Shown here one piece after another: positions 27,254 through 36,730 of a stretch of 64,000 nucleotides of DNA. Positions within the stretch are counted from its first letter, which is position 1; each line of letters begins with the position of its first letter. The stretch covers positions 1 to 64,000 of the forward strand of contig DATHUR010000114.1 of NCBI GenBank assembly GCA_035462025.1, written 5' to 3'. The notes below the pieces were generated by a model. The model saw nothing but the letters and a program-made list of their open reading frames with translations. It made no database searches and was not told the origin of the DNA. The translations under genes and the position numbers were made by a program. This stretch comes from Egicoccus sp035462025 (GTDB taxonomy: Bacteria > Actinomycetota > Nitriliruptoria > Nitriliruptorales > Nitriliruptoraceae).

Positions 27254-28069
27254 ATGCAGCAGCGGGTCGCGGTCGTCACGGGCGCCGGTTCCGGCATCGG
27301 ACGGGCACTCGCCCTGCGCCTGGCCGGGCACGGCTTCGCCGTCGCGATCTCCGACGTCGACGAGGTGGGCCTGAAGGAGACGGTCGACCGTCTCGGCCCG
27401 CACGTCGACGTCCTCGCCGAACGGGTCGACGTCACCGACCGCGATGCCGTCGTCGCCCACGCCGAGGCGATCGACGCGCGCTTCGGCCGACTCGACCTGG
27501 CCATCAACAACGCCGGCGTTGCCCTGCACGCCAACGTCCTCGAACAGCGCCACGAGGACGTGCGCTGGATCCTCGACGTGGACTTCTGGGGCGTGGTCCA
27601 CGGCACCGAGGCGTTCCTGCCGCGGCTGATCGCGAGCGGCGGCGGACACCTCGCCAACGTGTCCAGCGTCTTCGGCCTCGTGGGTGTGCCCAAGCAGTCG
27701 GCCTACAACGCGGCCAAGTTCGGCGTACGTGGGTACACCGAGGCACTGTGGGGCGAGATGCGCCTGGCCGGAGCGCCCGTCTCGATCCACTGCGTCCACC
27801 CCGGCGGCGTGCGCACCGACATCGCGCGGCGAGCCCGGGTCGGCGAGTCCGAGGACGCCGAGCACACCGCCGCGGTCTTCGACCGCATCGCGATGACCGC
27901 TCCCGACGATGCCGCGCGGATCATCATCCGCGGGATCCGCCGCGGGAAGTTCCGCATCCTCGTCGGCGCCGACGCCGTCGCGATCGAGGGCATCCAGCGT
28001 GTCCTCGGCCCCCGCGCACTCGGTCTGGTCGCCGCCTACCTCGACCGCGTCGAGCGTCCCCGCGGCTGA
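27254..28069 (+). CDS. Short-chain dehydrogenase/reductase (SDR)
   Basis: 271 residues from ATG 27254, with GGAGGG upstream. Classical SDR: cofactor motif VVTGAGSGIGRALALRLAG, DVDE acidic end of beta-2 (suggesting NAD), DLAINNAGVALHANVLEQ (NNAG), catalytic Ser in NVSSVFGLVGVP, YNAAKFG (Tyr and Lys, YxxxK) and HPGGVRTDIARRA. Substrate unknown. Controlled, I infer, from the palindrome at 27184-27201 in its leader. Confidence 0.88.
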   Translation: MQQRVAVVTGAGSGIGRALALRLAGHGFAVAISDVDEVGLKETVDRLGPHVDVLAERVDVTDRDAVVAHAEAIDARFGRLDLAINNAGVALHANVLEQRHEDVRWILDVDFWGVVHGTEAFLPRLIASGGGHLANVSSVFGLVGVPKQSAYNAAKFGVRGYTEALWGEMRLAGAPVSIHCVHPGGVRTDIARRARVGESEDAEHTAAVFDRIAMTAPDDAARIIIRGIRRGKFRILVGADAVAIEGIQRVLGPRALGLVAAYLDRVERPRG

Positions 28070-28203
28070 CACACGCAGGTGCGCTGCGCCCCGGCGGCGC
28101 AGATTCGCCGCGGCACGCCGACGAAGAACGCCTTCCCGTCCCCTCGCCAGCGCGTACCGTCCCATGTCGGGACACGACGGCGACGATGACGAGGTGACGT
28201 GCG

Positions 28204-30804
28204 GTGGACTTCGACCGGTTGACCCACAAGTCGCAGGAAGCGATCCAGCAGGCGGGCGGCATCGCCCGCGACCGCAAGCACCCCGAAGTCGGTTCGGCCC
28301 ACCTGCTGCTCGCCCTGCTCGGTCAGGCCGAGGGCGTCGTCCTGCCGCTCGTGCAGAAGCTCGGCGTGACGCCGACCGCGCTGCGCGGCAAGGTCGGTGA
28401 GGTGCTCGGCGCCATGCCGGCCGCCTACGGCTCGTCGGGTGACGTACGCATCTCCGGCGGACTCGCCCAGACCCTGCAGCGCGCCGCCGACGACGCCGCC
28501 CACCTCGGCGACGACTACGTCTCGACCGAACACCTGCTGCTCGCCCTGGCCGACGCCGGCGACAAGACCGCGGCCGTCCTGCGCGAATCGGGTATCACCC
28601 GCGACGGAATCCTCGGCGTGCTCAAGGACGTCCGCGGCGCCCAGAAGGTCACCTCCAAGGATCCCGAGTCGACCTACGAGGCGCTCGAGAAGTACGGCCG
28701 CGACCTGACCGCCCTGGCCAAGGAGGGCAAGCTCGACCCGGTGATCGGTCGCGACGAGGAGATCCGTAGCGTCATCCAGACGCTGGTGCGCCGCACCAAG
28801 AACAACCCGGTGCTGATCGGCGAGCCGGGCGTCGGCAAGACCGCCATCGTCGAGGGTCTCGCCCGCCGCATCGTCGAGGGCGACATCCCCACGCTGCTCG
28901 CCGACAAGAAGCTGATCGAACTCGACCTGTCCGCGATGATCGCGGGCGCCAAGTACCGCGGCGAGTTCGAGGAGCGACTCAAGGCCGTCCTGAAGGAGAT
29001 CGAGGCCTCCGACGGCGAGATCATCACCTTCATCGACGAACTTCACACCCTGGTCGGCGCCGGCGCGGCCGAGGGCGCGATGGACGCGGCCAACATGCTC
29101 AAGCCGCTGCTTGCCCGTGGCCGTCTGCGCATGATCGGCGCGACGACGCTGACCGAGTACCGCGAGATCGAGAAGGACGCCGCGCTCGAGCGCCGTTTCC
29201 AGCCGGTCCACGTCGCCGAACCGTCGGTGGCCGACACCGTCGGGATCCTGCGCGGGCTCAAGGAGCGCTACGAGGTCCACCACGGCGTGCGCATCACCGA
29301 CGATGCGATCGTCGCCGCAGCCGCGCTGTCCGACCGCTACCTCACCGACCGGTTCCTGCCCGACAAGGCCATCGACCTGCTCGACGAGGCCGCGGCCCGC
29401 CTGCGCATCGCGATCGACTCGTTGCCGCCCGAGATCGACGAGGTCGACCGGCGCATGCGGCAGCTCGAGATCGAGCGCGTCAGCCTCGCCAAGGAGGAGT
29501 CCGAGACCGCCCGTGCCCGCCTGGCCGACCTCGACGCCGAACTGGCCGACCTGCGCGAGCGCAACACCGCCATGCGCGCCCACTGGCAGCACGAGAAGGC
29601 CGCGATCGAACAGCTCCAGGCCGCCAAGGAGGAACTCGAACGGGTCCGCGAGGAGGCCGCCGCCGCCGAACGCGAGGGCGAGTACGAGAAGGTGTCCGAG
29701 CTGCGCTACGCCCGGATGCCGGAACTCGAGCGCCGCATCGCCGAGGCCCAGGTCCGCATCGAGGAGCAGCGTTCCTCGGGCGAGAGCCTGCTCGAGGAAG
29801 AGGTCACCGAGACCGAGATCGCCGAGGTCGTCGGGCGCTGGACCGGCATCCCGGTCTCGAAGCTGATCGAGTCCGAGGCCGCGAAGCTCGTCCACCTCGA
29901 GGACCAGCTCCACAAGCGCGTCGTCGGCCAGGACGAGGCGGTCGACGCGGTCGCCAACTCGGTGCGCCGTAGCCGCTCCGGCATCGCCGACCCCGACCGG
30001 CCGCTCGGCAGCTTCTTGTTCCTCGGCCCGACCGGTGTCGGCAAGACCGAGCTGGCCCGCGCGCTCGCCGAGTTCCTCTTCGACGACGAGCGCGCCATGG
30101 TCCGCATCGACATGGGCGAGTACCAGGAGAAGCACACCGTCGCCCGCCTCATCGGTGCGCCTCCGGGCTACGTCGGCTACGAGGAGGGCGGCCAGCTCAC
30201 CGAGGCGGTCCGCCGCCGGCCCTACCGGGTCGTGCTGCTCGACGAGGTCGAGAAAGCCCACCCCGACGTGTTCAACGTGCTCCTGCAGGTGCTCGACGAC
30301 GGCCGTCTGACCGACGGGCAGGGCCGCACGGTCGACTTCCGCAACGTCGTGATCATCATGACGTCCAACCTCGGCTCACAGCACATCCTCGACATCACCC
30401 TGTCGGACGAGGAGTTGCGCAGCCGCGTGATGGCCGACGTGCAGACCCACTTCCGGCCCGAGTTCCTCAACCGCATCGACGAGACCGTGATCTTCTCGCG
30501 GCTCGCGCGTGAGCAGTTGCGCACCATCGTCGACATCCAGCTCGGGCGGCTGCGCCGCCGCCTCGCCGAACGCGACCTCGACCTCGAGGTGTCCGACGCG
30601 GCGATGGACTGGCTCGCCGACCGCGGGTACGACCCGCTCTACGGTGCCCGGCCGGTCAAGCGCCTGGTGCGTAAGACCATCGAGGACAACCTCGCGAAGG
30701 CGCTGCTCGCCGGGCAGGTCGTCGACGGCCAGCGGGTCGTCGTGGACATCGACGAGTCGGGCGAGATGCGCATCAGCGGACGCAGCCGCGCCGAGGCCGC
30801 CTGA
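28204..30804 (+). CDS. clpB: ATP-dependent disaggregase ClpB
   Basis: 866 residues from GTG 28204, full length for ClpB. N-terminal Clp repeats (residues 1-145: HKSQEAIQQAGGIARDRKHP; DYVSTEHLLLALADAGDK). First AAA+ domain with Walker A GEPGVGKT at 206-213, and AGAKYRGEFEERLKAVLKEI. A long coiled-coil middle domain (about 405-525), absent from ClpA and ClpC, identifies ClpB. Second AAA+ domain with GPTGVGKT at 608-615 and the C-terminal YDPLYGARPVKRLVRKTIED. Rescues aggregated protein with DnaK. No HAIR site was seen in the 134 bases upstream, so its control may differ from the dnaK operon. Confidence 0.97.
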   Translation: MDFDRLTHKSQEAIQQAGGIARDRKHPEVGSAHLLLALLGQAEGVVLPLVQKLGVTPTALRGKVGEVLGAMPAAYGSSGDVRISGGLAQTLQRAADDAAHLGDDYVSTEHLLLALADAGDKTAAVLRESGITRDGILGVLKDVRGAQKVTSKDPESTYEALEKYGRDLTALAKEGKLDPVIGRDEEIRSVIQTLVRRTKNNPVLIGEPGVGKTAIVEGLARRIVEGDIPTLLADKKLIELDLSAMIAGAKYRGEFEERLKAVLKEIEASDGEIITFIDELHTLVGAGAAEGAMDAANMLKPLLARGRLRMIGATTLTEYREIEKDAALERRFQPVHVAEPSVADTVGILRGLKERYEVHHGVRITDDAIVAAAALSDRYLTDRFLPDKAIDLLDEAAARLRIAIDSLPPEIDEVDRRMRQLEIERVSLAKEESETARARLADLDAELADLRERNTAMRAHWQHEKAAIEQLQAAKEELERVREEAAAAEREGEYEKVSELRYARMPELERRIAEAQVRIEEQRSSGESLLEEEVTETEIAEVVGRWTGIPVSKLIESEAAKLVHLEDQLHKRVVGQDEAVDAVANSVRRSRSGIADPDRPLGSFLFLGPTGVGKTELARALAEFLFDDERAMVRIDMGEYQEKHTVARLIGAPPGYVGYEEGGQLTEAVRRRPYRVVLLDEVEKAHPDVFNVLLQVLDDGRLTDGQGRTVDFRNVVIIMTSNLGSQHILDITLSDEELRSRVMADVQTHFRPEFLNRIDETVIFSRLAREQLRTIVDIQLGRLRRRLAERDLDLEVSDAAMDWLADRGYDPLYGARPVKRLVRKTIEDNLAKALLAGQVVDGQRVVVDIDESGEMRISGRSRAEAA

Positions 30805-30830
30805 GCGACCTCGGCGCGGAAGCGGACAGG

Positions 30831-32714
30831 TCAGCCGAGGTAGCTGCGCTCGGCGCCGGTCGGCGCTTCGAACGTGGCCGCACCGAGGTCGTCGAGCGTC
30901 GATGCCTTCGCGCCGTCGCCGCCACGCGCGGCCTCGCGCTTCGGCTCGCCCGCGCGGCCGCCGTCGATGACGGCGTTCAGCGCAGCCGCGACCTCGCGCA
31001 GTTCCACGGCGGCCTGCTGGGTGCGTGCGGCTCCGGCCGAGGTCTCCCCGGCGGCGGTGGCCACCGAGACGATGTTCTCGGCGATTTCGGCCGACCCGCG
31101 GGCAGCCTCGTTGACGTTGCGGCTGATCTCGTTGGTCGTCGCGGTCTGCTCCTCGACCGCCGAGGCGATCGTGTTCTGCATGTCCGCGATCCGGGCGATG
31201 ACCGAGCCGATCTGTCCGATGGCCTCGACCGCCTCGCCGGTGTCGGCCTGGATGGTCGCGATCCGGCTGCCGATCTCCTCGGTCGCCGACGCGGTCTCCT
31301 TGGCCAACTCCTTGACCTCGTTGGCCACCACCGCGAAGCCCTTGCCGGCCTCGCCGGCGCGGGCCGCCTCGATCGTGGCGTTGAGCGCGAGCAGGTTGGT
31401 CTGCTCGGCGATCGAGGTGATCACCTCGAGCACCTTGCCGATCTCGGCGGAGGAGGCGCCGAGGGCGGACACCTTCTCGTTGGCGGTCTCGGCGGTCCGC
31501 ACGGCTTCGGCGGCCACGCCCGACGCGTCGGCGGACGAGGTCGCGATCTCGCGCACCGATGCCGACATCTCCTCGACGGCCGTGGCGACGGTCTGCACGT
31601 TGTGGCTGACCTGTTCACCGGCGGCGGCCACGACGTTGGACTGCGCGGCCGTCTCCTCCGATGCGGCCGACACCTGGGCGGACACGGCGGCGAGGCTGTC
31701 CGACGAGGCGTCGAGGCGGGTGGCGCTACCGGCGATCTGCTTCGCGATGCGGCGGGCGACGAACCAGGCGGCCGCAGCCCCCAGCAGGAGCACGACGACA
31801 CCGAGGCCGAGCATGGTCAGCCGGGCCGCGGTCTGGACCGCTGCCAGTTCGGGGATGGGCACGCCGATCAGCGTGACGCCGATCGGGTTGCCGGAGAAGT
31901 CGGTGATGGCCTCGTGGCGCACCACGTGTGGGACGCCGTCGTGCAGGTTCCAGCGGCCCTCGGCGGGCTGGCCGTTGAGCGCCGCCTCGAGCACCTCCGC
32001 GCCCACGTAGGGTTCGTCGCCGATGTCCTTGGACGTGGCGAAGGTGGTGAAGCCGTCGCTGGCGGCAGCACCGCTCGAGCCGGCCTCGACCGCGTCAGCG
32101 CCCTTGAGATAGAGCGCGACATCGACGACGTTGGCGGTGCCGAAGCCCTCGAAGTACTCGACCCCGAACGCGCTGCCGATCTCGAACGTGCCGACGTGCT
32201 CACCTTCCCAGGTGACCGGCACGACGGCACGCATTCCGAGGCCGGCGACCCCGAGTTCCAGTCCGGTGATCGTGCTCTTCCGCGCGTTGGCCTCGACGAC
32301 GGTCTGGCGGAAGGCGGACAGGTCGTCGCCGAACTTCTCGGGGGCGTGGGTCCGCAGGAACGACACCGCGTCGGGTGTGTGGAACTGCATCTGTTCGACG
32401 CCGTACTGCTCCTTGAGCCGGGCGAACGGTTCCGCCGTCAGCTCGAGCAGGCGGTCGCGGTCGCCGGCAGCGAAGGCCTCGGCGACATCGGGGGTGGCCG
32501 CGATCGAGGCAGCGAGTGAGGCCGCCTTGTCCGCGGTCGAGTCGAGACTGACCTGGAGCGCGTCGGTCGTGCGCTGCAGTTCGCGGTGTTCGGTCTCGGC
32601 GACCAGGTTGTTGGCCGAGACGATCCCGATGGCGGTGGCGGCCAGGGTGGCGACGGCGAGGAGGGCCGCGGTGGTGACCACCAGACGGCGTTGCAGACTC
32701 ATCCTTGAGAACAC
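30831..32714 (-). CDS. Methyl-accepting chemotaxis protein with Cache-like sensor
   Basis: 627 residues from GTG 32714 (GGAG seven bases upstream); ATG 32702 is also possible. TM1 at about 12-33 (VVTTAALLAVATLAATAIGI), an extracytoplasmic Cache-type sensor of about 250 residues (KEQYGVEQMQFHTPDAVSFL, RTHAPEKFGDDLSAFRQTVV) and TM2 at about 292-314. The cytoplasmic signalling hairpin has IAEQTNLLALNATIEAARAG and EAGKGFAVVANEVKELAKET at its tip. No clear HAMP and no C-terminal pentapeptide tether. No che or flagellar genes are in the window, so it works with a system encoded elsewhere. A helix-rich tail ends FEAPTGAERSYLG. Confidence 0.9.
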   Translation of the reverse strand: MFSRMSLQRRLVVTTAALLAVATLAATAIGIVSANNLVAETEHRELQRTTDALQVSLDSTADKAASLAASIAATPDVAEAFAAGDRDRLLELTAEPFARLKEQYGVEQMQFHTPDAVSFLRTHAPEKFGDDLSAFRQTVVEANARKSTITGLELGVAGLGMRAVVPVTWEGEHVGTFEIGSAFGVEYFEGFGTANVVDVALYLKGADAVEAGSSGAAASDGFTTFATSKDIGDEPYVGAEVLEAALNGQPAEGRWNLHDGVPHVVRHEAITDFSGNPIGVTLIGVPIPELAAVQTAARLTMLGLGVVVLLLGAAAAWFVARRIAKQIAGSATRLDASSDSLAAVSAQVSAASEETAAQSNVVAAAGEQVSHNVQTVATAVEEMSASVREIATSSADASGVAAEAVRTAETANEKVSALGASSAEIGKVLEVITSIAEQTNLLALNATIEAARAGEAGKGFAVVANEVKELAKETASATEEIGSRIATIQADTGEAVEAIGQIGSVIARIADMQNTIASAVEEQTATTNEISRNVNEAARGSAEIAENIVSVATAAGETSAGAARTQQAAVELREVAAALNAVIDGGRAGEPKREAARGGDGAKASTLDDLGAATFEAPTGAERSYLG

Positions 32715-32800
32715 GGGAGGGCTCCTGAACGTGGCCGAAGGGGGGAGGTCGGCCTTGTCAGGAGCATCGGCCCGCGCCTGTCTGGGGCAAGCGCGGGCGT

Positions 32801-32830
32801 CGCAAATAGTCCGGACTAATCAGCCCGGAC
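32801..32830 (-). terminator. Candidate terminator of the purine permease gene
   Basis: On the minus strand GTCCGG (32830-32825) can pair with CCGGAC (32814-32809), followed by TATTTGCG. A nested 12-bp palindrome TAGTCCGGACTA lies at 32807-32818. It lies just after the permease stop and before the chemoreceptor gene. Confidence 0.4.
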
Positions 32831-32837
32831 GGTTCGG

Positions 32838-34187
32838 CTACTCGACCAGCCAGATGAAGTAGCCGGCGAACACCACGAGCAGTACCCACATGATCGGGCT
32901 GACCTCGCGGACCTTGCCCTTGAACAGCATCATCAGCGGGAACAGCAGCAGTCCCAGCGCGATGCCGGTGGCGATCGAGTACGTCAGCGGCATCGCGATC
33001 ACGGTCACGAAGGCCGGGATGGCGTACTCCATCCGGTCCCACTCGATCTGGCCGAGGCCGCGGGCCATCATCACGCCGACCAGGATCAACGCGGCCGCCG
33101 TCACCTGGCCGCTGATGATCGACAACAGGGGCGAGAAGAACAGTGCCAGCAGGAAGAAACCGGCGGTGACGACCGAGGTCAGGCCGGTGCGGCCCCCCGC
33201 GCCGACACCCGCCGACGACTCGATGTACGACGTGGTGGTCGAGGTGCCGAGCGCCGCGCCACCCATGGTCGCCAAGGAGTCGGACACCAGCGCCCGGTTG
33301 CCGTTGGGCAGGGTGCCGTCTTCGTTGAGCAGACCGGCCTGGTTGGTGACGGCGATCAGCGTGCCGGCGGTGTCGAAGAAGTCGACGAACAGCATGGTGA
33401 ACACCACGACCAGCATCTCGACCGTGAACAACTCGCCGAACGCGCCGAACGCGGCGCCGAGGGTGGGGGACAGGCTCGGCACGCTCGACACGACGCCACC
33501 GAACTCGGTGATGCCGAACACGACACCGACGACCGCGGTGGCGACGATGCCGTAGAAGATCGCGCCCTTCAAGCCGCGCATCAGCAACAGCGCCGTGACC
33601 AGGATGCCGAAGATCGCCAGCAGCGTGGTCGACGAACCGAGGTCGCCGAGCGCGACGACCGTCGCCTCGCTGGCGACCACGATGCCGGCGTTCCTGAGCC
33701 CGATGAAGGCGATGAACAGGCCGATGCCCGCGCCGACGGCGAGTTTGAGTTGCAGGGGAATCGCGTTGATGACCGCCTCGCGGGCGCCGGTCAGCGCCAG
33801 CACGAAGAAGATCAGCCCGGACGCGAACGTGCCGGCCAGGGCGGTCTCCCACGGGATGCCGAGACCCAGCACGACCGTGTAGGCGAAGAACGCGTTGAGG
33901 CCCATGCCCGGCGCCTGCGCGATCGGGAAGTTGGCGTACAGGCCCATGACCAGCGTGCCGAGCGCCGCCGCGAGGCAGGTCGCGACGAACACCGCACCGG
34001 TGTCCATGCCCGCGTCGCCGAGGATGCCGGGGTTGACGAACACGATGTAGGCCATGGCCAGGAACGTGGTCAGCCCGGCCATCGCCTCGGTGCGCACGTC
34101 GGTGCCGTGCTGGCGCAGCTTGAAGAAGCGGTCGAGGGGCGTCTCCGCCCCGGTCGGTGCCGCCGTGGTGCGGACGTCCTCGCTCAC
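32838..34187 (-). CDS. NCS2-family purine permease, AzgA-like
   Basis: 449 residues from GTG 34187, with AGGAG seven bases upstream. Twelve to fourteen TM segments expected. N-terminal FFKLRQHGTDVRTEAMAGLT, TFLAMAYIVFVNPGIL and FPIAQAPGMGLNAFFAYTVV are typical of the AzgA/PbuG adenine-guanine-hypoxanthine branch. VDFFDTAGTLIAVTNQAG and GTSTTTSYIESSAGVGAGGR form the substrate-site region of this branch. Imports purine bases by proton symport. purA and purD, used in purine synthesis, lie 15 kb away but are not linked. Confidence 0.88.
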   Translation of the reverse strand: MSEDVRTTAAPTGAETPLDRFFKLRQHGTDVRTEAMAGLTTFLAMAYIVFVNPGILGDAGMDTGAVFVATCLAAALGTLVMGLYANFPIAQAPGMGLNAFFAYTVVLGLGIPWETALAGTFASGLIFFVLALTGAREAVINAIPLQLKLAVGAGIGLFIAFIGLRNAGIVVASEATVVALGDLGSSTTLLAIFGILVTALLLMRGLKGAIFYGIVATAVVGVVFGITEFGGVVSSVPSLSPTLGAAFGAFGELFTVEMLVVVFTMLFVDFFDTAGTLIAVTNQAGLLNEDGTLPNGNRALVSDSLATMGGAALGTSTTTSYIESSAGVGAGGRTGLTSVVTAGFFLLALFFSPLLSIISGQVTAAALILVGVMMARGLGQIEWDRMEYAIPAFVTVIAMPLTYSIATGIALGLLLFPLMMLFKGKVREVSPIMWVLLVVFAGYFIWLVE

Positions 34188-34331
34188 GCGTGCGCTCCTC
34201 TGGGATTCCTACCGAGGTGGGAGACGGACCACGGACACTGGCCGTCGGTACGTGGCGGAGCCTAGAGCCCGACGGCGGTCGTTCGGAAGCACCGGTCACC
34301 GCGGAACCCGTGGCGTGCGGTGGGGCGGCGC

Positions 34332-34344
34332 TAGGGTTCGCCGC
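34332..34344 (+). promoter_or_regulatory. -10 box placed for a leaderless GDPD-PAP2 transcript
   Basis: TAGGGT (34332-34337) ends seven bases before the GTG at 34345. No ribosome-binding sequence can fit between. Confidence 0.5.
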
Positions 34345-36273
34345 GTGGAGGGGACCCGGGGCAGACGCACCCGCCGGCGCCTGAGCGTGGCCGGTGTGCT
34401 GCTGTTGTGCGGCTTCGTCGCGGTCGCCGTGCAGACCCCGCCGCAGCCGCGCGTCGCCGACTTCGCCGCCAACGAGGTCAGCGTCATCGCCCACTCCGGC
34501 GCCCAGGGCCACGCGCCGACCAACACCCTCACCGCCTTCGACGTCGCGCTCGAGCAGGGCGCGGACATCCTCGAGATGGACCTGCAACTGACGGCCGAAG
34601 GCGAGGTCGTCGTCATCCACGACGGCACCGTCGACCGCACCACCGACGGCACGGGCGCCGTGGCGGACATGACCGTCGAACAACTGCAGGCCCTCGACGC
34701 AGGTTGGTACTTCGAGGACGAGGACGGCGACCACCCGTTCCGCGACCTGGGCATCCGGATCCCGACCTTCCGGCAGGTCCTCGACCGCTACAACGACACC
34801 CACCTGATCGTGGAACTCAAGACCGAGAGCCCGGTCGCGATCGCCGAACCGGTCATCGACCTGCTGCGTGACTACGGCCGTGACGACGGCAGCGTGACGG
34901 TCGCGAGCTTCTCGACCGACTACCTCGAGCCGGTCCGTGCCGCGCTGCCCGACGTCCCGACCAACATGCCCGAGGGCGAGACCACCGGGTTCTACATCCG
35001 CCAACTCGTCGGCCTGCACCCGTGGTGGTCACCACCCGGCGAGGTGTTCCAGGTCCCCGAGTACCACGACGGCCGCCACGTCGTCACCGACCGGTTCGTC
35101 AACGCCGCAAACCGGTTGGGCGTCGACGTCCAGGTGTGGACGGTCAACGAGCCCGAGCAGATGGACCGCCTGCTCGACGCCGGCGTCCACGGGATCATGA
35201 CCGACTACCCCGACCGCCTCGTCGCGGTACTCGCCGAACGCGAGGCCGCCGCCAGGACCGACCCGGGCGGCTACGGCGACCAGATCGAGCGTGCGGAGCG
35301 GCTGCAGGGCGGCCCCGCATGGCTGCTCGCGCTGCTGCACGCGGTCACGTTCCTCGGCGACGAGGAGTTCTATCTGCTGGCGTTCCCGCTGCTGTACTGG
35401 GCGGTCAGCCGCCGGCTCGGCATCCGACTCGGCGTCATGCTCCTGCTCTCCGACGGGATCAACAAGGTCGGCAAGCTCGTCACAGCGACCCCACGACCGC
35501 CCTTCTTCGACCCGGCCCTCGAACGGGTGCCCGAATCGACCTTCGGCGTTCCCTCCGCCCACGCCCAGAACGGCGTGGCGGTGTGGGGGCTGCTCGCGGC
35601 CGGCCTGCGCCGATGGGCGGCGCGCGTCGCGGTGCTCGCGGTGGTGGCCGCCATCGGCTGGTCGCGCGTGCACCTCGGCGCCCACTTCCTCGAGGACGTC
35701 GTGGTCGGGTGGGGGATCGGGGCGCTCCTGCTCGTTCTCTATCTGGTGCTCGAACCACGTGTCCGGCGGTGGGCCGGCGCCCGCGGACCGGTCGAGTGGG
35801 TCATGGCCGGTCTGGTCACGTCCTGGATCCTGATCCTGGGCGGCGTGCTGATGGCGGGTCGCCTGCGCGGGTTCGATCCCGGCTGGCCCGGACTGCTCGA
35901 GCCGGCCGAGGCAGCCAGTGCCGCCGACGTCGTGACGCCCGCGGCCACCCTGGCGGGCATGGTCATCGGCCTGGCGCTGCTCGTCCCGCGGGGCGGCTTC
36001 GACCACCGCGGGCCGTTGCGACGTCGTGCCGTCCGCGTCCTGGTCGGTCTCGCCGGCGTCGTGGGGTTGTGGATGGGACTGGGCGCGGTGTTCCCCGACG
36101 GCGGCGACGCCCTGGCGCTGGTGCTGCGCTACGTGCGCTACGTGCTGGTCGGCGCCTGGGTGGGCGGGATCGCGCCGCTGTTGTTCGTCCGCCTCGGCCT
36201 GGCGGACGCGGCGCCCGCCCCGTCAGAGCTTGCGGAAGTCCCAGGTCGCGGGGGCGAGCGGGTCGAGGCGTAG
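34345..36273 (+). CDS. Fusion of glycerophosphodiester phosphodiesterase and PAP2 phosphatase
   Basis: 642 residues from GTG 34345. After a basic start and one TM (LSVAGVLLLCGFVAVAVQTP) comes a GDPD domain, about 45-305: AHSGAQGHAPTNTLTAF (His50), EMD (Glu77, Asp79), VIHDGTVDRTTDG (His92), VELKTES and VQVWTVNEPEQMDRLLDAGV. The usual HRG is HSG and the usual PENT is PTNT. A membrane PAP2 domain follows, with all three motifs: K377-x6-RP, PSAH (403-406) and SR-x5-H (440-447). Four more TM segments form the tail. It could cleave a glycerophosphodiester or lipid head group and then remove phosphate at the outer membrane face; that coupling is inference. The end overlaps the converging PPOX gene by 51 bases. 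Confidence 0.85.
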   Translation: MEGTRGRRTRRRLSVAGVLLLCGFVAVAVQTPPQPRVADFAANEVSVIAHSGAQGHAPTNTLTAFDVALEQGADILEMDLQLTAEGEVVVIHDGTVDRTTDGTGAVADMTVEQLQALDAGWYFEDEDGDHPFRDLGIRIPTFRQVLDRYNDTHLIVELKTESPVAIAEPVIDLLRDYGRDDGSVTVASFSTDYLEPVRAALPDVPTNMPEGETTGFYIRQLVGLHPWWSPPGEVFQVPEYHDGRHVVTDRFVNAANRLGVDVQVWTVNEPEQMDRLLDAGVHGIMTDYPDRLVAVLAEREAAARTDPGGYGDQIERAERLQGGPAWLLALLHAVTFLGDEEFYLLAFPLLYWAVSRRLGIRLGVMLLLSDGINKVGKLVTATPRPPFFDPALERVPESTFGVPSAHAQNGVAVWGLLAAGLRRWAARVAVLAVVAAIGWSRVHLGAHFLEDVVVGWGIGALLLVLYLVLEPRVRRWAGARGPVEWVMAGLVTSWILILGGVLMAGRLRGFDPGWPGLLEPAEAASAADVVTPAATLAGMVIGLALLVPRGGFDHRGPLRRRAVRVLVGLAGVVGLWMGLGAVFPDGGDALALVLRYVRYVLVGAWVGGIAPLLFVRLGLADAAPAPSELAEVPGRGGERVEA

Positions 36274-36627
36274 CCACGCGTGATGGTCGGCCGGCGGCAA
36301 CGGTTCGTCGACCCCGAAGTAGCGCCGCGAGAACCCCGTGCGGACGGCGAGCGGTACGTCGTCGTCGGGGACGAACGCGTAGGTGGCGCGCCCGGACACC
36401 CCGCGAAGTTCGCCGTACTCGCGGCCGCCGTCCACCACGAACGCGCACCGCGTGCCCTCGCGCAGGCGTCGGGTCCGCTTGGCACGCTCGAGATTCCAGA
36501 CCCAGAACGCCCCCGCGTGCCACACGAACCACACCGGCACGACCGCCGGCCACCCGTCCGCGTCGAGGGTCGCGAGTCGCAGGACGCGTTCCTCGGCGAG
36601 GAACGCGTCCAACTCGTCCGCTGCCAT
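36223..36627 (-). CDS. Pyridoxamine 5'-phosphate oxidase-like (PPOX) protein
   Basis: 134 residues from ATG 36627; GTG 36642 in the same frame is an alternative. Split-barrel flavin/F420-binding fold: LAEERVLRLATLDADGWPAV, VPVWFVWHAGAFWVWNLERA, KRTRRLREGTRCAFVVDGGR, and ELRGVSGRATYAFVPDDD. The C-terminal RTGFSRRYFGV and AWLRLDPLAPATWDFRKL close the barrel. Members reduce or bind diverse small molecules, often with FMN or F420; the exact role is unknown. Its last 17 codons lie antisense to the end of the GDPD-PAP2 gene. Confidence 0.83.
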   Translation of the reverse strand: MAADELDAFLAEERVLRLATLDADGWPAVVPVWFVWHAGAFWVWNLERAKRTRRLREGTRCAFVVDGGREYGELRGVSGRATYAFVPDDDVPLAVRTGFSRRYFGVDEPLPPADHHAWLRLDPLAPATWDFRKL

Positions 36628-36678
36628 CGCCAACCGGCCCACGTGTCCACCGCCCGCTCTCAGGGACTTCTCAACCCG

Positions 36679-36705
36679 GGGAGGGATCTTGACGCATGCC
36701 CTCCC
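36679..36705 (+). promoter_or_regulatory. Inverted repeat around a -35-like TTGACG
   Basis: GGGAGGG (36679-36685) and CCCTCCC (36699-36705) are perfectly inverted around 13 bases holding TTGACG (36689-36694). It precedes the secreted-protein gene by 25 bases, so it may be an operator or a leader hairpin. Confidence 0.4.
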
Positions 36706-36730
36706 GCATACCGTCATCGAGGAGATCACG

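Noticed and set aside
28036..30261. 741-codon open frame antisense to clpB
   Set aside because: Shadow frame with repetitive Leu/Gly/Asp composition and no family motif.
32786..32820. Resemblance to a c-di-GMP-I riboswitch core (GGGGCAAG... CGCAAATAG)
   Set aside because: It is on the plus strand while both neighbouring genes are on the minus strand, and the second half of the aptamer is missing.
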